Below the pieces are notes generated by a model. It worked only from the letters and a program-made list of their open reading frames with translations, was not told where the DNA came from and did not search any database. From Cylindrotheca closterium (lineage: Eukaryota > Bacillariophyta > Bacillariophyceae > Bacillariales > Bacillariaceae): a DNA stretch of 64,000 bases. Positions 1-10,854 of the stretch are shown here, in pieces. A program made the translations under genes and the position numbers. The stretch's first letter is position 1. Each line of letters starts with the position of its first letter. Location of the stretch: the NCBI GenBank assembly GCA_933822405.4, contig CAKOGP040000102.1, forward strand, positions 1 through 64,000, read 5' to 3'.

Positions 1-149
1 GGTTGCAAGAACCAAACAATTTTCGCCAAAAGCACAAGTATCTGCGTGTGAGTCAAGCTCACATTGGGGCAAGGAGTGGGAAAGGGACATTAAAACACGA
101 ACACGAGAGGAAAGGGAACAAGTAACAGAATCTGATAGTTGGCCTCATG

Positions 150-1697
150 TCAGCGACGGCCACGTCGAACTCCACTACCAACGTTGCCAGAAGAGGGTGC
201 TGGAGCTGGTGAAGGTGCGGGTTCTTCACTTTGTTGGCGTTCACGATTTTGTTCACGCAAAGAGTTCAATTCTGCAATGTCACGTTCACTCATAAGACGA
301 CTGTTAGCACGTTCACGGGCTTGAAGGACAACACGGCGATCACGATCAGAAAAACGGCTCCAAGTGTCTTGGGAGTATCCACCGTTGTTGAGGATGGTCG
401 TGCCATCATCGGACCATACAGTACCATCGTGGTCTCGACTACCACCTCGTCCGCGACCCCCGCCACGTCCATGTTGATTACGATTACGATTACGGCCACC
501 ACGATCACTACCACCATTATCACGATCACGACCACGGCCACGTCCGCGATTGGAGTTTCGTCCCCCACCATCGACCGCAGCTAAGGCTCTTGTGCCGCTG
601 ATCGCAGTTAAGCGATGAGTTTGCTGGGCCGTATCTTCAGTCTGCAAAGTGTTGATAGCGGTGCGCAGGTTTTGCATACATGCTTGACTTCCTCGGACAA
701 GTGTCTTACAGGCGTCCAAGCCTGCGCCCTGCGGGCCTTCTTTGCGTCCAAGCCTGCGCCCTGCGGGCCTTCTTTGATCATGCTCAAGAACTTGGTTACC
801 TTGGCATGTTCCGACATGCCATCGCCACAATTTTTCAAGTCTTCAAAGGCACCAAGAACCCGTGCCGCAAATTTTTCAAAACTAAAATTCTTCTTTCCAT
901 TGTAGTGGGTTGTATTCAAGACACGGTAGGCAGAGTCGCGCCTCTTATTGAGTTGGCCCTCACCCTGATAGTGGGCAACCAGATCAAGATACGCTTGCCT
1001 TCCATTTTCTGTAGTCTTGTATCCTTTGATAACAGGCCAAGCATCAGTTCCATGGCAGACTGAATATAACATATTCCACACAGCTTTGTTATTAGCGACA
1101 AACTGGTCCTCTCGATGCAAGCTCCGGCGAATTGCCTCATCTTCCACACATGGCATAAGGAAACCAGGATCAGCTGTTGGATTGTCGTCCGGATTTTGAT
1201 GCTCACGGATTACATATGTTAACAAAGTGCCACCTTTTCCGCGTGCGCTTCAACCACTGTTCCAAGCTCTCCATCAGTTCGACCGTATTTTTATTATCAA
1301 ATTTGGGAGGCATAACCTCTGAAATATCTTCAAATTCGTTCGACTTGTTCTTCAAGTGGAAATAATAGCGATTGCTTTTTGCCAAATTCGCTTGCGTCCC
1401 AAAAGCTGGATCATGTTGGCGATCCACCATATAAATAAATCGGCAATAGTCGCAAAGGTCGTAGAGCATGATTTTCTGGGCTTAGTTGATTGAAAACGTA
1501 GTGTCAAGATCATTTCCTGGATCAATCACAGTGCGATTGATCTGTTTCACCAAGGAATCAATATTTTCGCGCGTCGAGCGGGCAAAGAAAGCAGGGGAAC
1601 TGAAGCCCTGTTCAATAACAATCTCTTGTGCCTCATCCTGAGAGAAATCGAGAACATCTCGAATGTAGTTTCTCCATGCGATTCTTGCAGCGGCCAT
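150..1697 (-). pseudogene. Ty1/copia-type Gag remnant
   Basis: Read on the minus strand, four open segments in successive frames (1697-1482, 1469-1203, 1225-608, 830-150) together look like one Gag protein of the copia elements common in diatoms. The N-terminal segment starts MAAARIAWRNYIRDVL. The middle holds the helical capsid-like part (VWNMLYSVCHGTDAWPVIKG). The end is an RGG/RDR-rich basic tail (about 600-420) that would bind RNA. No zinc knuckle CX2CX4HX4C is seen. The segments are broken by frameshifts, one of which is explained by a 32 bp tandem duplication at 712-775. No protease, integrase or reverse transcriptase is seen downstream before the left edge, where the element may continue. 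Copia Gag is a confident family-level reading; the element is clearly not intact. Confidence 0.62.
712..775. repeat. 32 bp tandem duplication inside Gag
   Basis: Positions 712-743 and 744-775 are identical 32-mers beginning GCGTCCAAGCCTGCGCCCTG. Because 32 is not a multiple of three, the duplication shifts the minus-strand Gag frame. The product of the upstream frame and that of the downstream frame both contain the string EGPQGAGLDA at the junction, and one copy alone would keep a single frame. Confidence 0.9.
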
Positions 1698-1809
1698 CGT
1701 TCAATGTCTTTCGTGTTGTTGTGAAAATAACACGGCACAAATTTCAATATTTTCGTTTCGCCAGTTGTTTTCAGTTTCTGATCGGAGTCGTATAATGCAA
1801 GTTCGCACA

Positions 1810-2288
1810 ACTACGTCAGTGTGAGATCTTAATTAAAAGAATCGCACGACAAATAATTATATATGGAGTATCGAGCGAGATATCCTGGGTACGTCTACCT
1901 GTGTGGCAAATTACTCGCAACCAAACGGTTTAAACGGTAACAAGTGGCTGTCTTCAGTCAACGCTCGAGACTGAAATGTAGCGACGTGAAAACCACGGAT
2001 CCTTTGACAATGGGCGATCCAACCTTTGCCGGTCGTCCACAAACTTTGGAGACCAGATATTATTTCAAAAAGCGTTCTCAAGCTTCAGCTCACAACAAAG
2101 AGCTTTCTGGGTCTGATAAACCGTTACAATGCGCTGCTAGTCAGCCAAAACAGATCAATTACTGGACAAAATATAGACAAGGAAAACTTGTGACTACCAG
2201 ATCCTTTCAGACTACAAAACTACACGTACGGAGGACAGACCACGTACTTCCCAAAATAATGCTTTTCGTCTGTCATGCGATGTATGTA
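1810..2288. other. Intergenic; left flank of the TIR transposon
   Basis: No supported gene. The plus-strand open frame at 1944-2558 crosses the transposon terminus and has no recognisable domain. The last bases before the element (about 2261-2284, CTTTTCGTCTGTCATGCGATGTA) match 12629-12650 and roughly 23183-23200, where the sequence continues uninterrupted into the part that here is found only after 7535. Confidence 0.6.
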
Positions 2289-2357
2289 CACAGTGGTTTG
2301 AGTCGGGATTTGGTTGGGTACTTATATAGTGTCAAAATGCATCCAATTGCATTTTCT
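2289..2357 (+). repeat. Left terminal inverted repeat
   Basis: About 69 bp matching the reverse complement of 7463-7531 with roughly ten mismatches, most of them in the outer half. The inner 30 bases are nearly identical. Confidence 0.82.
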
Positions 2358-2579
2358 AAAACTCAAATAAAAATTGTAATTCATAGTCGGATGAATCAAA
2401 CACTTGGTTCAAATATAACGGTATCTTCGGTTCCCGCGAAATCTCGAATTTTTTTAAACCAAACTTCGAACCGGGAAAATGAAAGCAACTTTGTATTGCA
2501 AATTGATGAGATGGGAAGCTTAAATCAAGCTGTAGACTTGCCCATTAGTATTTTATAGCTCAAACGAAACGAATTCATT

Positions 2580-4823
2580 ATGTCAACGATTGAAGTTGAC
2601 TGCATAGCATATGATGGTGCTGAGGGCGGAACAGTCATGGTGACACCAGATGCTGGGAAAATACCGCATGTCGACACAAGATTTTGCAATACGGAACACG
2701 AAGGAGCTCCATTACCCCAAGTGACGCCGAGTGAAGATACAATCTCATCCAGCACTAGCTTCAAAAAGCCCACTGATGATCATACAAACTTTGCTAAAGC
2801 AATCTTGGATTCATTGAGATGGAGCCCAAATGGAAGGACAAAAACAGCTCATCCTTTCGTGTCTCACTTACTCTACCAATACAAAGAGCAGTCCTTAAAA
2901 GAGATGATTTGTCGCACATTCCCCAATCTAAAGGATCTAGTGCATATCAAGGAGATTGGAGACTACCCACTTTGCATACGCCTCTTCCTTTGTGCACTTG
3001 GTTTTTTGTTGTGTGGTCTGCCATACGAATACGCTGTAGATCCATGGGACCTTCTGGCAACAACTTTTTGCCACGATTGCTCTTGCAAGGAAATGAAGGA
3101 TGCTTGTACTCAAGCAATCGAAGACTTCCTATTCCATCACACACCGGAGAGCAGGGGCATTGAAACAACCGAACCTATGCGCACCTTCATTGAAAAGTGT
3201 ACATTGTCAGCGAATTGGAAGCCAAAAAGCAAGACGGAATCTGACCCCTTGCACTTGCCACAATATCTGAAGGAAACTTACAGCAAGAAATATCCGTTTT
3301 TCAGCTTGGTCTTTGGACAAAAACCAAAGCCGGCTGCGTGGGATATAGATATGAAGATGTTCCTATTTGCAATCGCTGCATTGACTACACAACGACCCGA
3401 GATAAATAGAGACTTCTTCCTCGAAATAGTGGCAGGCTGCTCACGCAGCCAGCACAAAGTACTCCATCCTGACATCCTTCTGAGAGCTGTCAACCCCGAG
3501 AACCTTCTAGAAGCCATCGCAAATATCGAGCTAATCGACGACTCTGCAAAAGGAAGCGGCGAATTGTTGATTGAAGCCAAGATAGACGACACTCTCCCGA
3601 AAGCAATCCCAAATCTTATCCCAGTCATCGACTCTGACAGCGGCGACTCGTGGATCAAAACCAATATACCTAGACTGGCAGACGAACCTCTCTACAAAGT
3701 GGATAATTCGTCAGAAGAAACCATGCACCAGGAAGACGAACTCGTTATGGAAATCTTGTACAAGAGACTCGCAATGGACAAGAGTGATAGGAGTTATGAA
3801 ATGAATCGACTCTTCCATTGTATTGCCAATCGCACCTTGGAGGAATCAAGGGTGAGGACGACGGTCTCGGAGGAATCAACGACATCACAATACATCTCAA
3901 AAGTGAGCTTCAGATCACCAAGGAATCAGATGATTGAAAAGTATTACGCCTTGCTTCCTCAGCCAAAAGTAGACTTCACTGCTCTGACACAAAATGCCAA
4001 GAAGAAAAAGGCAAATCTGATGAAGGAAATTATTGCTCAATTGGTGGGTCCAGATCTTGCTCAACAAGAAGCATTTCTGAAGCTTTCATTCAAAAAGTTC
4101 AAAGACCTTATACTTTTCCACGAGGAAGACTTCAAGTGGAACGAAATGCACATTGCTTTAATACTTTGTATTGTGGGCAGTGCCAACAAGGTGATTATGC
4201 TTGATCGATTGGAACGTCTTCTCCTTGGAAATACAAGATTCCCGCCTCAACTGAAGGTGTTTCTGTCAAAGCTTGGGTGGAAGTGGAGAATGCGCATTGA
4301 GGCTGAGATGATACCCCTTGAGATGAATGGCAACAAAGAAGTGAGGCCCCAACTCTCTTGGCACCTAGCAACGCCACTCCGGGCTCTGGAGCGGCAGGTG
4401 GAGGCAGCATTTCTGTCTGGCAATTTCTTGCATTCAGGCGACTTTTCGTTGATGGAGGACATAATCGCTGTTGTGTTCGGCGCTGACAAAGATGAAATTG
4501 CAACATCGATGCTAATTCGAATCTTGAACCGAGTAAAGGGGAATTGCAGTGCATTTGTCACGACCCTGGCGATGTACGAGCATGCAGCTGAGTGCCATGA
4601 GAATATGAAGAAGACATTTTTGAAGAAAGGTTCTCCAATACAAAGGTTTCTGCAATTGCTTTTGGATAACAAATTTTTTGCACTTACGGTCAATTCCATT
4701 GACAAAGACGAAGGACACGTTGTCCAAAGCCAGTGCATCGCAATAAATTTGTTTGCAGATCATCGTCAAAGTGCAACTGATGAGAGGATGCTTCCCCAAA
4801 TGAAAGTGAAGGTCGAACGTTGA
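2580..4823 (+). pseudogene. Transposase of the TIR element, N-terminal and central part
   Basis: A 747-residue open frame. The first half has no domain I recognise; a Cys/His cluster (TTFCHDCSCKEM, about residue 160) could bind metal. Near residues 625-665 comes HSGDFSLMEDIIAVVFGADK followed by a stretch ending HENMKKTFL. This layout resembles the segment around the first catalytic Asp (GxDKxxxxT...N..H...F) in large RNase-H-fold (DDE) transposases. The frame stops at 4823, and coding-like sequence continues immediately in another frame (4822 onward, EKFLGDYGHDGQRE), then in a third, so this is a broken gene or one with an unrecognised intron. The assignment rests on motif order and on its place between TIRs. 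The exact superfamily is not identified. Confidence 0.6.
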
Positions 4824-5284
4824 AAAATTCCTGGGCGACTATGGGCATGATGGACAGCGCGAATGCAAGGTCAAATTGTATCTGCTGTATCCAATCACAA
4901 AGCACCTACAAGACGAACTTTCCAGTCTGGATGGTTGAATATGCCCAAAAAAATGGTATTGAGAACGGGCTTCTAGCAGCCAAAGTTGAAGCCGGGTGGA
5001 AAGACTGTCCTTTGCGCTGCCGAGAACATTCAAACCCAATCATGTTTCAGAAGCTTCAAGATGATACCAACAATGGAAACAACACATACTCCGAAGATCA
5101 GTTGCGAGATATTCGAGAAAGACATGGATGTGTAGTCAATGAGCCACTTCTAGATATCCATCCCTCGAAACAAACTTTTGGAGGCCTGCATAATGGCGCA
5201 GGATTGGAGAACCACATTAAGAATAACACGGATATGAGATTGGGACATATCGATGCACTCAAAAGTGCGGGAACGACAACATGA
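4820..5284 (+). pseudogene. Transposase of the TIR element, central segment
   Basis: From about residue 30 this frame carries CPLRCREHSNPIMF, then NEPLLDIHPSKQTFGGLHNG and GLENHIKN. The pattern PLxDIxP...LHxxxGLxNxI is typical of the segment carrying the second catalytic Asp in large DDE transposases. The first ~35 codons overlap a better-looking reading in the next frame (4822-4932), so a frameshift near 4930 is likely. The segment ends at an in-frame TGA (5282-5284). The next open frame begins ten bases later in the same phase, so only this stop separates them. Confidence 0.55.
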
Positions 5285-5293
5285 CTGGAAAAA

Positions 5294-6454
5294 ATGGACG
5301 GCGTAAAGGTGCAGTGTAAGCATGAGAAAGCCAACACCAAAAGACGCCTCAAAGCATTGAAAAAGAAGATCGACAGTTTACAATCAGGCATCAACAGCGC
5401 AAAAATCATCATTGAACGAGCGGAAGATCCACACAGAAGATTTGCATCAACATCGGATGCTTGCGTGCAGAACGTGCGAGCAGAACTTGCTATTTTGCTT
5501 TCTGAGAAAGAACCCCTTGACCGTGAGTACGGCAAGAATCTTCGTCTACACATGGGTGCCGGCGTCCTCCCGAAACTGATTGAAAGATACCTCAGTACGA
5601 AGAAACCCAAAGGTCCAGCTCAGTGGGCCTTTCGCAAAGCTATTGAATTAGTGGGTCCTAAATTCAATCCACAATTTGGAGGAATGGATTTGTCACATGC
5701 TCGGGGATTGTTGATGCTCGAGAAATTTTCTGAGATCACCAAAATGGTTGGTGGCGGTGGATACAGACCGGGTGAGGAAAAGCATCAGATGGTTGCGCAA
5801 GCAATGGGGGAATCACAAGAGATAACCACGCCTATGTTCACGATGAACACGCTCCTCAAGTCGCAACAAAAATGGGACGAAGATAAGATTGATGAGCTGA
5901 AACGGAATTGTTTTATGATGTTCTTCAAATGGCTGAAATATTTCCCCAAACAGGGTGTGTTTCCAAAACTGCATGATGTGGCATGGCACATTCCTCAGTT
6001 CGTCACTCGGAACTGGATGTATGGAATATTGTCAGAAGAATCGATGGAGAGTCGTCATCAAGAGCACAAGAAATTGCTTTCAATTTTGAGTTTCATGCCA
6101 AATACGAAGCTTCGAAATGATGTGTTCACAAGCCGCCTTCAAGTCTATCAGCTTCCAGAATTTGAAAAGGAAAAGGCAACACTGATTGCAAAAACCACTA
6201 AGAAGAAGCGAGGCAAGTACAACATCAAGCCAAAGAATAATTCTTTGCCCATTTCGCAAACTGAATTGATTCTGGATGGCGTGAACATTCGCATCAACAA
6301 AGACATGTCCATCGAACCGAGTTGGCTTGAAGTCTACAATATGGTTGCCCGTGGCATAGTTCCGAGCTCCTGGGAAAAAATATTTAGCGAGAGAGACGAT
6401 ATCGATGACAGACAGAAAATGAAGGCTTTATACTCTTCCCAGACTTGTAGATAA
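5294..6454 (+). pseudogene. Transposase of the TIR element, C-terminal part
   Basis: The 386-codon frame begins with a Lys/Glu-rich predicted coiled coil (about residues 10-80: RLKALKKKIDSLQ and after). It then has FPKLHDVAWHIPQFVTRNWM followed by ILSEESMESRHQEHKKLLS (about residues 220-260). The order PKLHxxxxHxPxF...G..SEExxExxHQ is the usual surrounding of the last catalytic Glu in this broad group of transposases. It is in phase with the preceding segment and split from it only by TGA 5282-5284. A basic tail follows. It probably made one protein with the two upstream segments. Function by motif only; activity is unlikely in this copy. Confidence 0.6.
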
Positions 6455-6656
6455 ATCCAATTAGTTCGTTATTATTGAATGCTAATTCGTGCTACACCTT
6501 TCATGCTGGAGGCGAAAAAGAAGCAAACAATAAATAAATGACACAACGAAGTCGGTACCAGTACTTGCTTTATCATGATGGTGTCGTCGTCATCATGTGC
6601 CACTTGAATGGACACGAAGACATCTGCTGAGGTGTCATTCGCCAGAGGCAATGCGT

Positions 6657-6995
6657 CTAATGTGCGCTCATTGTTGCCGCATGATCTAGATCTCTAAATC
6701 CAAGTGGACGAAACAAGGCAGCAAAAAGACTCTCGGTCCATTGGTGGTTGTGCAAGATGACCAATAGTAGAGAGGATCGGGCGACGATCGAATCGCGTCC
6801 TGGTGCGTTCCAATAAAGCCGCCGGTTGGCTTCGACAGAAATGGGAGAAATGTAGTTACCAGCGATGTACCGCATTTTCAGATGATCCAAGCTTGCGATG
6901 TTAATGCTAAACGTGCTGTTCTTCTTACCAGCACTTCCAGCTACGTTGAATGGCTCAGTGGTATCATCATCCTGGTCCTTCTTTGACCATCGCAT
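6657..6995 (-). CDS. Small hypothetical protein inside the TIR element
   Basis: A 112-codon frame convergent with the transposase, ending about 200 bp from its stop. It starts MRWSKKDQDDDTTEPFNVAG. No domain is recognised and no signal peptide or membrane segment is seen. It could be a second element gene or a chance frame. The remaining right part of the element (7000-7462) shows no supported gene. Confidence 0.25.
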   Translation of the reverse strand: MRWSKKDQDDDTTEPFNVAGSAGKKNSTFSINIASLDHLKMRYIAGNYISPISVEANRRLYWNAPGRDSIVARSSLLLVILHNHQWTESLFAALFRPLGFRDLDHAATMSAH

Positions 6996-7462
6996 TATTG
7001 AAGTTATTCTCGCGTTTCAGTTGCCCAACGATGTTGGGTGCCATCGTATTGGACACCACAAAATAAGCACATTATATTTACCAAAAGACACCGGCACGGT
7101 CAGTCTGACCTCCACCTCCCACATCTGGTGAACCAAATCGTAGTGGAAGGACAGACCCATCAAATAATTCACGAATTTTCACAAGTTCAAATACTGGTTG
7201 TATTCAAATTGAAAATACTGCTTGTATTTTATACTGTATGATACGATAGTTACTATTTGTACTCAAAAGTCGGTAGCGGAATCGAAGCTTTTTAAAAACA
7301 CCTGAAGACAATATAATGTGCTTGTAAAATGCCACAGCGATAATAATAATGTTCAGGACAATTCATCGGATTTCAAAAGGTTGATTTTTTAAAAATAAAA
7401 ATGATGCACTCTAGCGCGCAGTACGACGCGCATGGGACTTGAATGCGACTCGTCAGACTCCA

Positions 7463-7531
7463 GAAAAATGCAATTGGATGCATTTTGACACTACCTGAGT
7501 ACATAACTAAATCCCGATTTCGGCTACTGTG
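7463..7531 (-). repeat. Right terminal inverted repeat
   Basis: Reverse complement of the left terminal repeat at 2289-2357, with the shared core GTGTCAAAATGCATCCAATT. TGTA follows at 7532-7535, and then CTGCTTCTTCCTTAA, which matches the unfilled site at 12651. Confidence 0.82.
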
Positions 7532-7830
7532 TGTACTGCTTCTTCCTTAATTGCGACTAGCTCGAACCAACGTCATCCCATCATAATAATTCGATCGATA
7601 TACCGGTACGCAGTACCGGTACCGGTAGATACTGTACCGTACCTCGAAACAAATACCGATGCTATTGTACTGTATATACCTGTACTTGCATGTTTCATCT
7701 TTCATCGTGATACTCGGTTACTTACAAAGTTGAGAGAAGGCACAGTCTAGCTGCAAGATACTCCATTGATGGATCATCATTTCACTGAATCGAAGATTGA
7801 TTCATTGATATAAAGCCACGTTCGAGTGAC
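7532..7830 (+). promoter_or_regulatory. Upstream region of the HA-repeat gene
   Basis: 300 bp 5' of the HA gene. It contains several TACCGGTA-type palindromes (about 7600-7627). From about 7670 it is nearly identical to the sequence upstream of the second copy (23268-23427), and the part before 7670 also resembles 12650-12780. No TATA box can be assigned with confidence. The near-identity across copies shows that the duplication included the promoter region. Confidence 0.45.
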
Positions 7831-10086
7831 ATGATAATGATGATGATGAACGCATCATCATCATCATCATCACTTTCCTTTAACAGCAAGAACAAGCATA
7901 AGAACCTGATACTTTCAATTATGGCATCAGCGCTTCCTTTTTTGCTTCAGCTTGGCCTGACTGCAGCATTTCAACCTGGTTCAGTCCATACTATCTTGTC
8001 CGACGATCGGCAACAGACATCACATTACAGTAGTCCAACGAGGATGATGATACCACAACGAGGATCACATAATCACCGACTTTCGATATACCAACGGTCA
8101 GCTACTGCTTCTGATGAAACAGAAGATTCATTGATAGACGAAGAAAAACAGGTTTCCTCACAATATGACTGGGATGAACAATTTGAGATACTCCAATCGT
8201 TCAAGGAGGAATACGGGCACTGTAACTTTCCCCAGAACAATGCACCAGCAGTGGAGCTCGAAAATCAATATCCAACTCTGGCAAAGTTTTGTCAGGACCA
8301 ACGCGGCGAATCCAAGAAAAAGTTGTCCAGTCCTCAACGTCGTCGACTAGAGGAACTTGGATTTGAATTTAATTCCCAATGTGCTCGATGGTATGACACG
8401 TACCATCAACTAATTCAGTATCGCAATGACAATGGACATTTGCGTGTGAGGAACAAGGAGAACAGTAAACTTTATAGATGGTGCAAAACGCAGTGCGGTA
8501 GACGGAAAGGGACCAAAGGGTACTCAAAAATTTCCAACGCTCAAATTGAGCTGTTGGATAACATCGGTTTCGAGTGGGACCCGAAGTTGGAACATGATGA
8601 GTTGTGGATGAAGACATACAAAGAGCTTGTTGACTTTCGTAACAAACATGGGCATTTATTGGTCGAGTCGGATGGGAAGCTAGCTTTATGGATGAACATG
8701 CAACGGTGGCGATGTGCCGGAAATTCCTACCGGTGTTCTCCTCTCTCCGACGAGCAAATTGGATTATTGAATGAAATTGAATTCCCATGGCAACCAGAGC
8801 GGCATGACATGAAATGGCACGCCAAATACAAGGAGCTTGAAGGGTTCCAAAAGGAGTATGGGCACTGTCGGCCGAGTACATTGCAAGATCGCCCTCTCTA
8901 CGAATGGTCAAAGGCACAACGCAAGAAACGTCATAAAGGCTCTCTCTCCACCCAGCAAATCCAGATGCTGGACAAGATCAACTTCTCTTGGGAAAGCAAA
9001 CGTGGCAACCGGGCAAATATGCTCGCTGAACTCAACAGCTACTACAATCAGCACGGTCACCTTCAGGTCAGGGAAGATGAATATCCAGGGCTCTACGAAT
9101 GGACGAGATTGCAACGGAAACGTTATCACGGGATCATCGAGAAACAGCCAATGCCAGACAAACAAATCGACGAAATGGAAGCGGTCAACTTTTGCTGGTC
9201 ACTAGATTGGAAGGAATGGGTGTGGCGTGAAAAGTATTCGGAAGCAGCCGAGTTCTACAAGGAACACGGTCATGTCCGGGTCCAAGAGAAGGAAAATCCT
9301 AGTCTCTACAATTGGATTGCAACGCAAGGAAAGCGGTACGAGGGAACCAAGGGTCAAAAGCCACTATCCGACGAGGAATTGGAACTATTGGAGCAGATTG
9401 ACTTTGCTTTCTTCGAAAAGCAGCCTCCAATGTCCTGGAATATGATGTATGCCAAACTAGAGAGGTATCGAGAGGAGAATGATGGGCAGTTTCCTACTCA
9501 CCAAGATGACCCGGAACTGAACCGTTGGATGAGACAACAGCGCAAGAGACTTAGATGTGAGTATGGATATGTTGCACTGTTGGACGAGCAAATGACGATG
9601 TTGGAGAGTATCGATTTTCCTATGTTGCCAATTGGGAAACACAGGCGCGTGTGGTATGAAAAGTATGATGAGCTGGTCGAGTTTCGGGAGCAACATGGGC
9701 ACTTTCTGGTTGATCAGTCCAGAAACCCTGGTCTTTCTAAATGGATTGCTAAGCTGCGCACGATATACACAGGGAGGACTCCTCCTACCTACAGGCCATT
9801 ATTCATATCAGAGCAGTATCTCTTGGATCGAATTGGCTTTCCATGGATATCTGATCGTTATGAAGTGGAGTGGCAAATGATGTACAAGGAGCTTGTTCAA
9901 TTTCAACAGGAACATGGGCATATGCAAGTTACAATTGTGGAGTACCCAGCCCTCTACGCATGGATCTCATTTCAAAGAGAAAGGTATAAAAAACTAGACC
10001 TTTCTAGCATGCCACAACACCAAATCGAGCAATTAAACAAGATTGGTTTTCGCTGGAGGGCAATTGATGAGGTCAACGTTGAGTGA
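7831..10086 (+). CDS. Nine-repeat helicase-associated (HA) domain protein, probably plastid-targeted
   Basis: 751 codons, one exon. Residues 25-47 are hydrophobic and end LGLTAAFQPG: a signal peptide followed by an A-F junction like the diatom ASAFAP plastid-import motif. A later Met at residue 31 (7921) would also give a signal peptide. From about residue 111 to the end are nine repeats of 67-72 residues (starting near 111, 183, 255, 325, 393, 461, 532, 604 and 675). Each follows the HA pattern W...Y.ELv.F...HGH..V......L..W...QR.........Ls..Qi..L..IgF.W. The HA domain (PF03457) is thought to be a small helical nucleic-acid-binding unit. In diatoms long arrays occur without any helicase, as here. 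The substrate is unknown. A close paralogue with a frameshift lies at 23428-25685. Good confidence in the family, moderate in plastid targeting. Confidence 0.88.
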   Translation: MIMMMMNASSSSSSLSFNSKNKHKNLILSIMASALPFLLQLGLTAAFQPGSVHTILSDDRQQTSHYSSPTRMMIPQRGSHNHRLSIYQRSATASDETEDSLIDEEKQVSSQYDWDEQFEILQSFKEEYGHCNFPQNNAPAVELENQYPTLAKFCQDQRGESKKKLSSPQRRRLEELGFEFNSQCARWYDTYHQLIQYRNDNGHLRVRNKENSKLYRWCKTQCGRRKGTKGYSKISNAQIELLDNIGFEWDPKLEHDELWMKTYKELVDFRNKHGHLLVESDGKLALWMNMQRWRCAGNSYRCSPLSDEQIGLLNEIEFPWQPERHDMKWHAKYKELEGFQKEYGHCRPSTLQDRPLYEWSKAQRKKRHKGSLSTQQIQMLDKINFSWESKRGNRANMLAELNSYYNQHGHLQVREDEYPGLYEWTRLQRKRYHGIIEKQPMPDKQIDEMEAVNFCWSLDWKEWVWREKYSEAAEFYKEHGHVRVQEKENPSLYNWIATQGKRYEGTKGQKPLSDEELELLEQIDFAFFEKQPPMSWNMMYAKLERYREENDGQFPTHQDDPELNRWMRQQRKRLRCEYGYVALLDEQMTMLESIDFPMLPIGKHRRVWYEKYDELVEFREQHGHFLVDQSRNPGLSKWIAKLRTIYTGRTPPTYRPLFISEQYLLDRIGFPWISDRYEVEWQMMYKELVQFQQEHGHMQVTIVEYPALYAWISFQRERYKKLDLSSMPQHQIEQLNKIGFRWRAIDEVNVE

Positions 10087-10854
10087 GTCAAGGAGGATCA
10101 TTGTGTCTGCTCCATCAGATGGATGATAGAACAAATGATGCCTTGTACTACTGCGGCTCTTCCTCTCTTGACAAATATACCATGTCCCTTTCCGCTGTGC
10201 CTTTGATTGAAGGGCAAAAGATGAGGATCCCCAGGACATAACAACAGCAATAACAAGCTTTGGATCATTTCAATCATATATTGCACGTAGATGGTATCGC
10301 TCGACAAAGTTTGCAAAGAACAGAATCTTCCTTGATCCTCCTGGTGCTGACAGTTGGTTCCGAGTCAGATGTGGTGGAATGTGAGATTGTTGGAACCGGA
10401 ATGATTGTGACTCCTGTGGTCCTACTGAAAGCAACTGCAGCAGCAACAGAAGCAACAGAAGCAACAGAAGCAACAGCTATTGTCTTAAAAGTTAAATTGA
10501 TTGTCTATGTATACCTATCCTAGAAATTTGAAATGTTCTCCACTATCTGTGCAATAAATTGAAAATTTGGTCTTTCATGACAACTACTTCAAATTAACGT
10601 CATCCTATCATGCATGACTTTATATATGGAATCGATGATGTGCAATAAAGAATATTAGCATATACATACATTGAAAAAGTGTGATCCTCCCACTGATCCC
10701 CCTTTTACTTGGCAATTTACTTGTTCCAAATTCAGTCGAACCGTTCAAGTGCCACGGAAAACGAGGTCTAACGACCCATTTTTCTTGTAGAAAGATTGTT
10801 TGTGTCCGTAGCAATTTCCCACAAATATTTTCAAAGTCCCACAACTCCAGTAGG
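10087..10854. other. 3' flank of the HA gene
   Basis: Non-coding. From about 10259 to 10590 it matches 25752-26070 after the second HA copy (shared CTGCAAAGAACAGAATCTTC-type sequence). An extra ~120 bp at about 10140-10258 is present only here. A 9 bp AACAGAAGC-type tandem repeat lies at about 10440-10475. Confidence 0.55.

Larger units (their letters stand above)
2289..7531. mobile_element. Cut-and-paste DNA transposon, ~5.24 kb, with TIRs
   Basis: The ends form imperfect terminal inverted repeats of about 69 bp: 2289-2357, beginning CACAGTGGTTTGAGTCGGGA, against the reverse complement of 7463-7531, beginning CACAGTAGCCGAAATCGGGA. They share an exact inner core GTGTCAAAATGCATCCAATT. A TGTA lies directly outside each end (2285-2288 and 7532-7535), with one further TGTA at 2281-2284 on the left, so a 4 bp target duplication is likely but the exact end is ambiguous by 4 bp. 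Paralogous unfilled sites at about 12640-12670 and 23190-23215 read straight across the junction, which shows it is an insertion. Inside are a large broken transposase on the plus strand and one small minus-strand frame. Confidence 0.82.

Noticed and set aside
290..584. Frames rich in Val/Ile or Thr opposite the Gag tail
   Set aside because: Low-complexity shadows of the RGG/RDR-rich Gag C-terminus on the minus strand.
1944..2558. 204-codon plus-strand frame
   Set aside because: It runs from the flank across the left TIR into the element, has no domain or coding character, and part of it is the inverted-repeat sequence itself.
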